Under the pieces are notes generated by a model. The model was not told the DNA's origin and did not search any database. It was given only the letters and a program-made list of their open reading frames with translations. This document shows positions 14,551 through 23,117 of a stretch of DNA of 38,563 nt, one piece after another. Made by a program: the position numbers and the translations under genes. The DNA comes from Bacteroidota bacterium (GTDB lineage: Bacteria; Bacteroidota; Bacteroidia; Flavobacteriales_E; Vicingaceae): the NCBI GenBank assembly GCA_016183805.1, contig JACPDX010000024.1, forward strand, positions 1-38,563, in the 5' to 3' direction. Position 1 is the stretch's first letter. Each line of letters begins with the position of its first letter.

Positions 14551-16563
14551 ATGTTTTCTCGGGTAGTACTTTCTTGTATTATTCTTTTAACTTCAATAGG
14601 TTTGTCTGGGCAGGCTGTATTTATTAATGAAATTCATTATGATAATACTGGAGGGGATGTTGATGAAGGAGTAGAAATAGCTGGACCAGCAGGTACAGAT
14701 TTATCATGTTATACGATTTACTTATATAATGGATCTGGTGGAGCAAATTACACTCCAACTACCATCTTATCAGGTACTATTGATGATGAAGGTTGTGGGT
14801 ATGGAGCTGTGTGGTTCTCGATAAGTGGGATACAAAATGGTAATCCTGATGGTATTGTTCTATATAATACATGTACTTCAAGTGTAATTCAATTTATCAG
14901 TTACGGAGGTACTTTCACTGCAACAAATAATGTTGCAAACGGATTAGGTTCAACTGATATTGGAGTTACGGAAGCCGGTGGATCAGCCATTGGTAATTCA
15001 CTACAACTAGGAGGTACTGGTACAATTTATACAGATTTCACATGGGCAGGATCAGCAGCGAATTCAATGGGTAATATAAATCCAACTCAAGACTTTTGTA
15101 CAGTTTGCTCCCCAGATGCAGAACCAACCACAAATTCTTCATCATTATCATTTCCAGACACCACTTGCTCAAGCATTGATTTAAGTTGGACATCAGGTAA
15201 CGGAAGTAATAGAATTGTTGTGGTTTCAACTTCACCAATTGTTGGTATACCTACAGATCAAACTAACTATACTGCTAATGCAATTTTTGGTTCGGGAAGC
15301 ACAATTGCAGTTAACGAATTTGTGGTTTACAATGGAAACGGAAATACTGTTACTGTTTCAGGACTTACAGCTTCTACTACTTATTATTTTGCCATTTTTG
15401 AATACAATGGAACTACGTTAAATTGTACCGAAAATTATTACACCACATCTGTTTTAACAGGAAATTTTTCAACCCCTGCTTGTCCTGTTTCATCTTGTGC
15501 CGAAATAACAGGAATTTTGGTTGATGCATGTGGTGGAACATCTGAAGGTATTAACGAATTTTTTACTTTTACCAATGGCAATACAAATTTAGCTATAGAT
15601 AGTCTTACCGCTACTTTCCCTTCAGGTGGTTCGTTCTGTAATTCAGGTTGTGCAGCTCAAACTTGGACAACTAACGCAGTTTTTACTGATTCATTAAATA
15701 CATGGGCGGGTTGTGCAGGTTTATTTGTGGAAACAGACCCTATTCCGGCCGACGCAAATGTTATTGTTTTTACTGGTGCTTCACCGACTTTTAATTTTGA
15801 TTTTAGTGGTTTGTGTGGAACTGGTCCTTATTATGCTGTTTTTGCTAATAATGCAAGTACCGGAGGTAGGTTTGCAAATTATGCTGCCTGTGCAACAAGA
15901 ACATTAACTGTTTCTTTTGGGGCTAACTGTTCTGATACTGCAATATACGACAGGTGCTTAGTACCTAATTCAGATGGTGCTTATGTTGCTTTTGATGCTC
16001 CAGGCAATGCAACTTATGCCAATGATGGATGTACTCCAATTGCAACACTTCCAATCGAATTACTTTCTTTTACTGGTAAATTAATTGGTTCTTCTAATCT
16101 ATTAGAATGGGCAACAACAACTGAAATAAACAACGATTATTTTACCCTAGAGCGTTCAGCTAATGCAACTCTTTTTAGCGAAATAGGAACAATTCAAGGA
16201 GCCGGAAATAGCAATACAATACTCTATTATAATTTTATTGATGAAACTCTACTAAAAGGAGTTAATTATTATAGATTAAAACAAACTGATTTTGACGGCT
16301 CTTACAGTTATTCTAATATTATTGCACTATCAAACAACTCCACCAAGTTTAACATTTGGAATTCATCCAACATATTGTTTGTTAAAGGCGAAAAGGGAAA
16401 TTTACCAAGTTCATTAAAAATATACAACCTGCTAGGAGAATTGGTTTTCGAAAAGGTTTTTGAAGAAAACACTTCGGTGGAAACTTCAAATTTTAGTTCT
16501 GGAATTTATTTGGTAAAAGTTCAAACTGCCGAATCAACTTATACTCAAAAAGTAAAATTCTAA
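14551..16563 (+). CDS. Secreted lamin-tail-like protein with 'ILVDACG' domain, T9SS type A sorting domain
   Basis: This protein has 670 residues. Residues 1-20 are a signal peptide (ending GLSGQ). Residues about 22-185 resemble a lamin-tail domain ('VFINEIHYDNTGGDVDEGVE'), which in this phylum often precedes extracellular nuclease domains, but no nuclease follows. A fibronectin-III-like segment ('SSIDLSWTSGNGSNR', about 195-305) is next. Then comes the ~180-residue domain (about 316-497) shared with the 11612 protein ('ITGILVDACGGTSEGINEF'). The C-terminus has the usual 'LPIELLSFTGKL...LLEWATTTE' region and a type A sorting domain ending in 'YTQKVKF'. It is secreted, with unknown ligand. Its TAA overlaps the stop codon of convergent bshC. 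Confidence 0.88.
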   Translation: MFSRVVLSCIILLTSIGLSGQAVFINEIHYDNTGGDVDEGVEIAGPAGTDLSCYTIYLYNGSGGANYTPTTILSGTIDDEGCGYGAVWFSISGIQNGNPDGIVLYNTCTSSVIQFISYGGTFTATNNVANGLGSTDIGVTEAGGSAIGNSLQLGGTGTIYTDFTWAGSAANSMGNINPTQDFCTVCSPDAEPTTNSSSLSFPDTTCSSIDLSWTSGNGSNRIVVVSTSPIVGIPTDQTNYTANAIFGSGSTIAVNEFVVYNGNGNTVTVSGLTASTTYYFAIFEYNGTTLNCTENYYTTSVLTGNFSTPACPVSSCAEITGILVDACGGTSEGINEFFTFTNGNTNLAIDSLTATFPSGGSFCNSGCAAQTWTTNAVFTDSLNTWAGCAGLFVETDPIPADANVIVFTGASPTFNFDFSGLCGTGPYYAVFANNASTGGRFANYAACATRTLTVSFGANCSDTAIYDRCLVPNSDGAYVAFDAPGNATYANDGCTPIATLPIELLSFTGKLIGSSNLLEWATTTEINNDYFTLERSANATLFSEIGTIQGAGNSNTILYYNFIDETLLKGVNYYRLKQTDFDGSYSYSNIIALSNNSTKFNIWNSSNILFVKGEKGNLPSSLKIYNLLGELVFEKVFEENTSVETSNFSSGIYLVKVQTAESTYTQKVKF

Positions 16564-18170
16564 AGTTCTATTACTTTGAACTCTTCCTCCAATGGATTTA
16601 ACTGTGGCATCAATTGGTCTATTACGTCAAATCCCATCAATAAAAAAAGCAGTATTAAATTATCTTGTCTTTCTTGTAAAGAACCTTTAGGAAAAAGTTT
16701 CTCTTTAATATTCTTGAATTGATTTATCGTTACTTCTTCCTTTTGTTTCTCTGCTTTAATTAATCTTCCTTCAATATTTCGTATGATTTTCAATGTTTTT
16801 TGAAGTTCAGCACTAATCATGGGTTTAAGTGTAGCATCAATTTTCTCCGCTTTAGTTATCATTTCATTAAAAATTAAAGCTATTTCATTTTCTTCCTTTT
16901 TTAAATCAAGCACAACTTCAGCTCCTTCTTTCAAAAACTGATTGATAAATAAATCAGTATCTCCAAACAAGTGCTTAACAGATATACCCATTTTATCAAG
17001 TCTTTTTTTATTTCCTTCATCAACGATTAAAGCAGAATTTCTAAGTACTAATATTGGAAACGAAATTTGATTTACATCAAACATTTCTTTTAATTGAAAC
17101 CAGTAAGCTAATTCGCCTCCACCTCCGATATATGCCAAGTTGGGTAATATTTTCTCTTGATACAATGGACGAAGTGCAACATTAGGGCTAAAACTCTCCG
17201 GATGAGTCTCTAATTCCGTCATAATATCTGGTTCGGAAAACGAAATGGAAGTATTCAACACGTGATATAATCCATCCTCAAAAACAATACGTTCTCTTGA
17301 ATTTTCTTGCAAGTAAAACAAGTTGATTTCGCGAGGAGTAATCTGAGATTTGTATCCTAAAGCTTCTAATTTAGCTGTAGTTTCATTAATTATTTTAACA
17401 TTTTGTTGATGAGTTAATTCAACCTTAAACTCCTCAACCATTTGTTTTTTTATGTTGGTATCATCTCCATCAATAATAACTAAGCCATATTTACCAAACA
17501 AATGATTTACAAATGCTCTGGTAGCTTCTGCAAAAGTTTTTTGTTCAGTATAAAACTCTCCAAACAAGTTTATCAATTCTTCTGTTTGAGAGCCTGTCCA
17601 ACCATTGGCGGATCTGTTTCCAAGAATTTCTTTCAGTTGATTCAAAACTTCTTGAACTCCGGTTAATTTCATTTTACCAACCGCACCTTCATACGTTTTT
17701 GGTAAAGTTATTTTATTCCCAAAAACATTAAAATGGTTGATTTCTTCAAAATCGTGGTCTTCGGTTGCCATCCAATAAACAGGCACAAAATTAAACTCAG
17801 GGTAGTTGTTTTTTAGCGATTTTGCTAAATTAATGGTCGAAATTATTTTGTAAATGAAATAAAGTGGACCAGTAAACAAATTCAGTTGATGACCGGTAGT
17901 GACCGTAAAGGTATTTTCGGAAGAAAGTTTTAGAATGTTTGTATTGGTTAATTCGGAAATAGCTACAGCTTGATATTGTTTTTGAAGCGACTGAACCAAA
18001 ACACTTCTATTAATTGGCATCGACTTTCTTTGCTCAATCAGTTGAGCAAATGATTCCATTTTAAAAGGTAAATTATAAAATGAAGTCAACTTCTCATTTT
18101 CATTCAAATAATCAATAATGAGTTTCGAAAAATATCCGGTTTGTTGATATGTAATAGTTGAACTATTCAT
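16560..18170 (-). CDS. bshC: Putative cysteine ligase BshC (bacillithiol synthesis)
   Basis: This 536-residue cytoplasmic enzyme is assigned to the last step of bacillithiol synthesis, adding cysteine to glucosaminyl-malate. Family features are 'TVTTGHQLNLFTGPLYFIYK' (about 111-130), 'VYWMATEDHDFEEI' and 'YIGGGGELAYWFQLK', with a coiled-coil-like segment near the C-terminus. The start overlaps the end of rimO by 8 nt (ATGAATAG), so translation is probably coupled. Its TAG stop shares bases with the TAA of the convergent gene at 14551. bshA and bshB are not in this window. Confidence 0.93.
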   Translation of the reverse strand: MNSSTITYQQTGYFSKLIIDYLNENEKLTSFYNLPFKMESFAQLIEQRKSMPINRSVLVQSLQKQYQAVAISELTNTNILKLSSENTFTVTTGHQLNLFTGPLYFIYKIISTINLAKSLKNNYPEFNFVPVYWMATEDHDFEEINHFNVFGNKITLPKTYEGAVGKMKLTGVQEVLNQLKEILGNRSANGWTGSQTEELINLFGEFYTEQKTFAEATRAFVNHLFGKYGLVIIDGDDTNIKKQMVEEFKVELTHQQNVKIINETTAKLEALGYKSQITPREINLFYLQENSRERIVFEDGLYHVLNTSISFSEPDIMTELETHPESFSPNVALRPLYQEKILPNLAYIGGGGELAYWFQLKEMFDVNQISFPILVLRNSALIVDEGNKKRLDKMGISVKHLFGDTDLFINQFLKEGAEVVLDLKKEENEIALIFNEMITKAEKIDATLKPMISAELQKTLKIIRNIEGRLIKAEKQKEEVTINQFKNIKEKLFPKGSLQERQDNLILLFLLMGFDVIDQLMPQLNPLEEEFKVIEL

Positions 18171-19479
18171 TGATTACTTTACCGTACAAATCAAAATCAT
18201 CTGCCCCAGTAATTTCAACTGTAGCAAAATCGCCAATTCTGACGAAATTATCCACTTTTTCTACCAACACTTCATTATCTACTTCCGGCGAATCGAATTC
18301 TGTTCTTCCAACAAAATAATTGCCTTCCACTCTATCAAACAACACTTTAAAAGTTTTGCCTATTTTACTTTCGTTAAGTGCCAACGAAATTCCTTGTTGT
18401 AATCCCATTACTTCGGCTGCTCTTCGCTGTTTCTCTTTTTCCGAAACATTATCTTTTAAAGCAAAAGCATGAGTATTTTCTTCATGAGAATAGGTAAAAA
18501 CTCCTAGCCTATCAAACTTCATTTCCTTTACCCAATTCTTCATTTCTTCAATGTCTTCTTTGGTTTCGCCCGGAAATCCAACTATAAAAGTGGTACGAAT
18601 GGCAATGTTTGGTATTAATGTTCTTATTTCATTCACCAACTTAGTGGTATTTTCTCTTGTTGTACCTCTTCTCATGGCTTTCAGCATATTATCAGAAGCA
18701 TGCTGTAATGGAATATCCAAGTAGTTACATATTTTTGGATTATTTTTCATGGTTTCAATCACGTCCATCGGAAATCCTGTTGGGTAAGCATAGTGCAATC
18801 GAATCCATTCAATACCTTCTACTTTACACAATTCTTCCAATAAAGTCGAAAGTTTACGTTCTTTATAAATATCTAAGCCATAAAAAGTAAGTTCTTGGGC
18901 AATCAGAATCAACTCTTTCACCCCTTGTTTAGCAAGGTTTTTAGTTTGTTCAACCAATTGCTCTATTGGAGTAGAAATGTGTTTTCCTCTCATTATTGGA
19001 ATTGCACAAAACGAGCAAGGTCTATCGCAACCCTCCGAAATTTTTAAAAAAGCATAATGACTTGGTGTAGTAATTATTCGTTCCCCTATCAACTCATGCT
19101 TGTAATCGGCATTTAAAGTTTTTAAAAGCTTAGGCAATTCTCTTGTCCCGAAAAACGCATCTACTTCTTTAATCTCGTTTTCCAAATTATCTTTGTATCG
19201 TTCCGACAAACAACCAGTAACATATAATTTATCAACCAAACCCTCTCTTTTAGCTTGTGCATATTCCAAAATAGTATCAATCGACTCTTGTTTGGCATTA
19301 TCAATAAACCCACACGTATTTATAATTACAATAGACGAATCATTCTGTTCAGATTCGTGTTCAACTTCAAAGCCGTTTGCTTTAAGTTGCGTCATGGTAA
19401 CTTCAGAATCAAACAAATTTTTGGAACAACCCAGTGTTATTACGTTAACTTTATTTTTTTTTAGGGTTTTGGTTTTCAA
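18163..19479 (-). CDS. rimO: Ribosomal protein uS12 methylthiotransferase RimO
   Basis: This 438-residue radical SAM enzyme methylthiolates an aspartate of ribosomal protein uS12. The N-terminal domain supplies three Cys for one iron-sulphur cluster ('TLGCSKNLFDSE', 'INTCGFIDNA', 'VTGCLSERY'). The radical SAM motif is 'SEGCDRPCSFCAIPIMRG' (about residues 147-164), and a TRAM domain is at the C-terminus. It is full length. It precedes bshC with an 8-nt overlap and follows the DUF1566-like gene. Confidence 0.96.
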   Translation of the reverse strand: MKTKTLKKNKVNVITLGCSKNLFDSEVTMTQLKANGFEVEHESEQNDSSIVIINTCGFIDNAKQESIDTILEYAQAKREGLVDKLYVTGCLSERYKDNLENEIKEVDAFFGTRELPKLLKTLNADYKHELIGERIITTPSHYAFLKISEGCDRPCSFCAIPIMRGKHISTPIEQLVEQTKNLAKQGVKELILIAQELTFYGLDIYKERKLSTLLEELCKVEGIEWIRLHYAYPTGFPMDVIETMKNNPKICNYLDIPLQHASDNMLKAMRRGTTRENTTKLVNEIRTLIPNIAIRTTFIVGFPGETKEDIEEMKNWVKEMKFDRLGVFTYSHEENTHAFALKDNVSEKEKQRRAAEVMGLQQGISLALNESKIGKTFKVLFDRVEGNYFVGRTEFDSPEVDNEVLVEKVDNFVRIGDFATVEITGADDFDLYGKVINE

Positions 19480-19510
19480 GTTGATTGATTTTATTATGTT
19501 ATAAAATTAT

Positions 19511-20158
19511 TTAAAATGATCGAATTGCCCTTACTAAATAGGGCATATACTTTTTGCTTGGAGATTGCTTTGTTTTACCTCCCAACGAAAAATTATGGCC
19601 CCAAGCTAAATGAACTTTATCGATATAACAATAAGGTTTTTCACTACAATCTACATCTGTGGAGCTCCAATAGGATTTTCTGTCAAAAGATTCTCCGCCA
19701 TTTTTGTTAGCCACTTCATTAATAATTTCACGATTTAAATACAACATATTTAATTCTTCTCGTGAAGGCAAATACCAATCATCATAAACGAAACTATCTT
19801 GAGTCATCACAAAGTCATCACAAATTAACGCAGCAAACAATTTATCTCTTTTATTTACAAACTTTAAAATTGCCTCAGTATTTTTTTTACCTGCATAAAC
19901 GCCATCATATATTGCAACCGATTTCGTATCTCTATCTGGCGGAAATTGTGCGTCTCCTTTAAAATCAATTTCAGTATCCCAAGGAATATTTGATCCTTGA
20001 TTTGATGTAGCACAAACCAATCCATGTTGCCCTGTTTGATCTAACCAAAAAATGACCCCACCTTGAACAAAGTCTCCAATTTTATATTGTAATTTTTCTT
20101 GTCCAAAAGAAAAAAGAAAACTAAATGTTAAAAAAGAAAATAGAACTGATTTATTCAT
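19511..20158 (-). CDS. DUF1566-like exported protein
   Basis: This 215-residue protein has a signal peptide (about 1-19, ending SFGQ). Motifs of the DUF1566/Lcl C-terminal domain family are 'YKIGDFVQGGVIFWLDQTGQ', 'DDWYLPSREELNMLY', 'SYWSSTD' and the terminal 'LVRAIRSF'. Family members are secreted or lipid-anchored and mostly uncharacterised. The ATG directly abuts the ftsY stop codon with no spacing, so it is probably read from the same mRNA. It sits between ftsY and rimO, an odd place for a secreted protein. Confidence 0.8.
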   Translation of the reverse strand: MNKSVLFSFLTFSFLFSFGQEKLQYKIGDFVQGGVIFWLDQTGQHGLVCATSNQGSNIPWDTEIDFKGDAQFPPDRDTKSVAIYDGVYAGKKNTEAILKFVNKRDKLFAALICDDFVMTQDSFVYDDWYLPSREELNMLYLNREIINEVANKNGGESFDRKSYWSSTDVDCSEKPYCYIDKVHLAWGHNFSLGGKTKQSPSKKYMPYLVRAIRSF

Positions 20159-21112
20159 TTATTCCTTAAATAGAGAATCAACAAATTCTTGTTTGTTAAA
20201 CACTTGTAAATGTTCCATGCCTTCACCAACACCAATGTATTTAACAGGAATTTTAAACTGATCAGAAATACCTATAACCACACCGCCTTTTGCAGTTCCA
20301 TCAAGCTTTGTTATTGCTAAAGCATTAATTTCGGTTGCTAACGAAAATTGTTTGGCTTGTTCATAAGCGTTCTGACCGGTTGAACCATCTAAAACCAATA
20401 AAATTTCATGAGGAGCTGTTGGAATAACTTTTTGCATTACATTTTTAATTTTTGTAAGCTCATTCATCAAATTGATTTTGTTGTGTAATCTGCCTGCTGT
20501 ATCAATAATTACTACATCAACATTTTTTGCTTTTGCAGATTGTAAAGTATCAAATGCAACCGAAGCTGGATCGGCATTCATACCTTGTTCAACAATAGGA
20601 ACATCTACACGTTTTGCCCAAATTTTAAGTTGATCGACTGCTGCTGCTCTAAACGTATCTGAAGCTCCAAGCATTACCAATTTACCTTGTTTTTTAAATT
20701 GATAAGCCAATTTGCCAATAGTAGTTGTTTTACCAACTCCGTTTACACCAACAACCATAATTACATACGGCTCATTTTGTGTTGGAACAATGAATTCAGA
20801 ATAATCTCTAGAATTATTTTCATCTAATAAAGAGGAAATTTCCTCTCTTAATAATTTATTTAATTCAGCCGTTCCAAGATATTTATCTTTAGAAACTCTA
20901 ACCTGAATCTTTTCGATAATCCTTAAAGTGGTAGTAACACCAACATCAGATGAAATAAGAATTTCTTCTAAATTATCTAAAACATCATCATCAATTGTAG
21001 ATTTACCTGCAATTACTTTTGAAATTTTAGAAAAAAAACTTTTTTTTGTTTGATCAAGCCCTTTGTCTAAAACTTCTTTTTTATCTTTTGAAAATATATT
21101 AAAAAAGGCCAT
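20159..21112 (-). CDS. ftsY: Signal recognition particle receptor FtsY
   Basis: This 317-residue SRP receptor GTPase docks ribosome-SRP complexes at the inner membrane. A short N-terminal region leads into the helical N domain, and the G domain has 'GVNGVGKTTTIGKLAYQF' (about 118-135), 'DTFRAAAVDQL', 'IIDTAGRL' and 'TKLDGTAKGG'. There is no long acidic N-terminal extension, which is common outside the enterics. A strong terminator lies between DUF4295 and ftsY, so ftsY probably has its own promoter. Confidence 0.97.
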   Translation of the reverse strand: MAFFNIFSKDKKEVLDKGLDQTKKSFFSKISKVIAGKSTIDDDVLDNLEEILISSDVGVTTTLRIIEKIQVRVSKDKYLGTAELNKLLREEISSLLDENNSRDYSEFIVPTQNEPYVIMVVGVNGVGKTTTIGKLAYQFKKQGKLVMLGASDTFRAAAVDQLKIWAKRVDVPIVEQGMNADPASVAFDTLQSAKAKNVDVVIIDTAGRLHNKINLMNELTKIKNVMQKVIPTAPHEILLVLDGSTGQNAYEQAKQFSLATEINALAITKLDGTAKGGVVIGISDQFKIPVKYIGVGEGMEHLQVFNKQEFVDSLFKE

Positions 21113-21119
21113 AATTTAA

Positions 21120-21154
21120 AATAAAAAAGCTTCTTTCATAGTGGAAAGAAGCTT
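21120..21154 (-). terminator. Rho-independent terminator after DUF4295
   Basis: On the minus strand an 11-bp perfect stem (AAGCTTCTTTC with GAAAGAAGCTT, plus-strand 21127-21137 and 21144-21154) with a 6-nt loop is followed by a T-rich run (plus-strand A's 21120-21126). It would end the rpmG-DUF4295 transcript just before ftsY. Confidence 0.88.
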
Positions 21155-21176
21155 CTGATTACACATGTACAGTAAA

Positions 21177-21329
21177 TTATTTTGCTGATAAAAATTCTTG
21201 AACTTTATCGTTTGGAACAATACTTTGTTTAAAAGCATAAGCTCCTGTTTTTTCTGACTTAACCATTTTAATTACTTTGGTTAAGCTTTTTCCTGCTTTC
21301 TGTAACGAAGCTACTGTTTTCTTTGCCAT
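21177..21329 (-). CDS. DUF4295 small basic protein
   Basis: This is a 50-residue, lysine-rich protein beginning MAKKTVASLQKAGKSLTKVI and ending QEFLSAK. The family (DUF4295) is known from Bacteroidota and normally follows rpmG. Its function is not established; location and charge suggest a ribosome-linked role (inference). It lies 8 nt after the rpmG stop, and a terminator follows. Confidence 0.88.
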   Translation of the reverse strand: MAKKTVASLQKAGKSLTKVIKMVKSEKTGAYAFKQSIVPNDKVQEFLSAK

Positions 21330-21337
21330 AACGTATA

Positions 21338-21520
21338 TTATTTAATTTCTCTGTGAACAGTTACTTTTTTAAGTATTGGATTGTACTTTTTTAACTCCAT
21401 TCTGTCTGGAGAATTTTTTTTGTTTTTAGTTGTAATGTATCTTGAAGTACCCGGCATACCGCTTTCTTTGTGCTCCATACACTCCATAATAACTTGAACT
21501 CTATTTCCTTTTTTTGCCAT
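21338..21520 (-). CDS. rpmG: Large ribosomal subunit protein bL33
   Basis: This 60-residue protein is typical L33 of this phylum: '[20 protein letters not shown]', '[13 protein letters not shown]', '[19 protein letters not shown]'. It has only one Cys, so it is the zinc-independent form. It starts 65 nt downstream of the murB stop, from its own promoter. rpmB, which I would expect directly upstream in many relatives, is absent here. Confidence 0.96.
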   Translation of the reverse strand: MAKKGNRVQVIMECMEHKESGMPGTSRYITTKNKKNSPDRMELKKYNPILKKVTVHREIK

Positions 21521-21549
21521 GATTGGTCTCTTTAATTTTTTACGGACTG

Positions 21550-21578
21550 CAAATGTAGTATTTTTTTTATTATCTCAA
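21550..21578 (-). promoter_or_regulatory. rpmG promoter
   Basis: On the minus strand TTG (plus 21576-21578), an 18-nt spacer, and TACATTTG (plus 21550-21557) fit the Bacteroidota consensus TTG/TAnnTTTG. The start would be near 21544. Confidence 0.75.
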
Positions 21579-21584
21579 ATTATT

Positions 21585-22595
21585 TTAAACAATATTTACT
21601 TCCCGTTCTAATTCTATATCAAAAGTACTTTTTACCGATTGAATAATTTCTTCCGAAAAATGAAGAATTTGTTTGCCAGTCGCTCCTCCGTAATTAACTA
21701 TAACTAATGCTTGTTTGGTATGCACGCCATAATTATCAACTCGCTTTCCTTTCCAACCACAGGTTTCAATCAACCATCCTGCGGCAATTTTAAAAGAGCC
21801 GTCATTTTGTAAATAATGGGGGATGGATGGGTATTTTTCTAACAATAAATTTTTTTTTGAAATGGAAACAACCGGGTTTTTAAAGAAACTACCCGAGTTA
21901 CCCAATTCATTCGGGTTGGGTAATTTACTTGAACGAATATTGATTACTGCCTTGCTAATATCTTGTATAGTCGGATTAACCACTCCCATGATTTTTAATT
22001 CCTCTTCAATTGCACCATAAGAGCTATTAATAGTAGGCTTTTTAGATAGTTGAAATACTACCGAGGTTATAAAATACTTTCCTTTTTGAGAAGTTTTAAA
22101 TATGCTGCTTCTATAATCAAATTCACATTCAGCATTAGAAAAGTTTCTAATTGTACCATCCTTTATATTTAAGGCTTCTACACTAATAATTGATTCTTTA
22201 ACCTCAACACCGTAAGCACCAATATTTTGCATAGGGCTAGCTCCTACTGTCCCAGGTATTAACGATAAATTTTCTAATCCTGCATAATTTTTAGAAACAC
22301 AATACATTACAAAGTCATGCCAATTTTCTCCTGCCCCGACTTTAAGTATTACTTCATTCTCGTTATCGTTGACAAGCTCTATTCCTTTAATATTATTCTT
22401 GATTAAAAGACCACCAAATTTTTTTGTAAAAAGTATGTTGCTTCCACCTCCTAAAATTAAAATTTCTTTTTGGTTATTTTTTAAAATTTCTTGGAGTTTC
22501 ACAATCGAATTAATTTCAACAAATGATTCTGTTTGAACATCAATTCCAAAAGTGTTAAATGGTTTTAACGAAATATTATGTTTTAATTCTACCAA
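21585..22595 (-). CDS. murB: UDP-N-acetylmuramate dehydrogenase
   Basis: This 336-residue flavoenzyme reduces UDP-GlcNAc-enolpyruvate to UDP-MurNAc in peptidoglycan synthesis. Visible features are the FAD-binding 'ILGGGSNILF' (about 46-55), 'LSLIPGTVGASPMQNIGAYG' (about 105-124), 'YRSSIFK', and the active-site serine region 'LPNPNELGNSGSFFKNPV'. It is complete and lies 11 nt downstream of ispF. Confidence 0.96.
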   Translation of the reverse strand: MVELKHNISLKPFNTFGIDVQTESFVEINSIVKLQEILKNNQKEILILGGGSNILFTKKFGGLLIKNNIKGIELVNDNENEVILKVGAGENWHDFVMYCVSKNYAGLENLSLIPGTVGASPMQNIGAYGVEVKESIISVEALNIKDGTIRNFSNAECEFDYRSSIFKTSQKGKYFITSVVFQLSKKPTINSSYGAIEEELKIMGVVNPTIQDISKAVINIRSSKLPNPNELGNSGSFFKNPVVSISKKNLLLEKYPSIPHYLQNDGSFKIAAGWLIETCGWKGKRVDNYGVHTKQALVIVNYGGATGKQILHFSEEIIQSVKSTFDIELEREVNIV

Positions 22596-22606
22596 AACAA
22601 TACGAA

Positions 22607-23086
22607 TTAGCTTTTCTGAATTAACACTACCGCATAAGCAGAAACGCCTTCTTCTCTACCTTCAAAACCGAGCCTTTCGGTTGTTGTTGCTTTAATAGAA
22701 ACATCATCTTCTTCTACCTGCAAAAGTTGAGCTAACACTTTTTTCATTTCAGGAATATGTGGGTTAATTTTTGGTCTTTCTAAAGCTATTGTTGCATCAA
22801 TATTTCCAACCTGATACCCTTTTTCAGCAACTAGTTTGATTACTTCTTTTAATAGAATTTTACTATCTATTCCTTTATACTTATCATCTGTTGGAGGAAA
22901 ATGGAAGCCTATGTCTCTTAAATTTGCTGCTCCTAAAAGAGCATCACAAATGGTATGAATTAACACATCAGCATCAGAATGTCCAACAGTTCCTTTTGTG
23001 TGCGGTATTTTGATTCCGCCCAACCAAAAATCTTCGCCTTCTTTTAACTGGTGTACATCAAACCCAAAACCAACTTTAATCTTCAT
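22607..23086 (-). CDS. ispF: 2-C-methyl-D-erythritol 2,4-cyclodiphosphate synthase
   Basis: This 159-residue enzyme of the MEP isoprenoid pathway works as a trimer. The zinc ligands are in 'VGFGFDVHQL' (Asp/His, about residues 9-12) and 'HSDADVLIHTICDALLGA' (about 36-53). 'DIGFHFPPTD' and the late 'IKATTTERLGFEGREEG' are also typical. It stands between porV and murB on the same strand. Confidence 0.97.
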   Translation of the reverse strand: MKIKVGFGFDVHQLKEGEDFWLGGIKIPHTKGTVGHSDADVLIHTICDALLGAANLRDIGFHFPPTDDKYKGIDSKILLKEVIKLVAEKGYQVGNIDATIALERPKINPHIPEMKKVLAQLLQVEEDDVSIKATTTERLGFEGREEGVSAYAVVLIQKS

Positions 23087-23101
23087 AAAATGATTTCTAG
23101 T

Positions 23102-23116
23102 CCCGAAACTATCGGG
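23102..23116. other. CCCGA/TCGGG hairpin between ispF and porV
   Basis: CCCGA-AACTA-TCGGG can form a 5-bp GC-rich stem with a 5-nt loop. It lies between the ispF start and the porV stop. No T-run follows, so it is not a classical terminator; it may be a palindromic repeat unit or an RNA stability element. Confidence 0.5.
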
Positions 23117-23117
23117 G

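Noticed and set aside
14551-16563. Extracellular nuclease, suggested by the lamin-tail-like N-terminus.
   Set aside because: No nuclease catalytic motif follows; the remaining domains are fibronectin-like, the shared domain and the sorting region.
21880-21925. Inverted repeat ACCCGA...TCGGGT inside murB.
   Set aside because: It encodes the conserved murB motif around NPNELGNSGSFF, so the pairing is most simply a by-product of codon choice.
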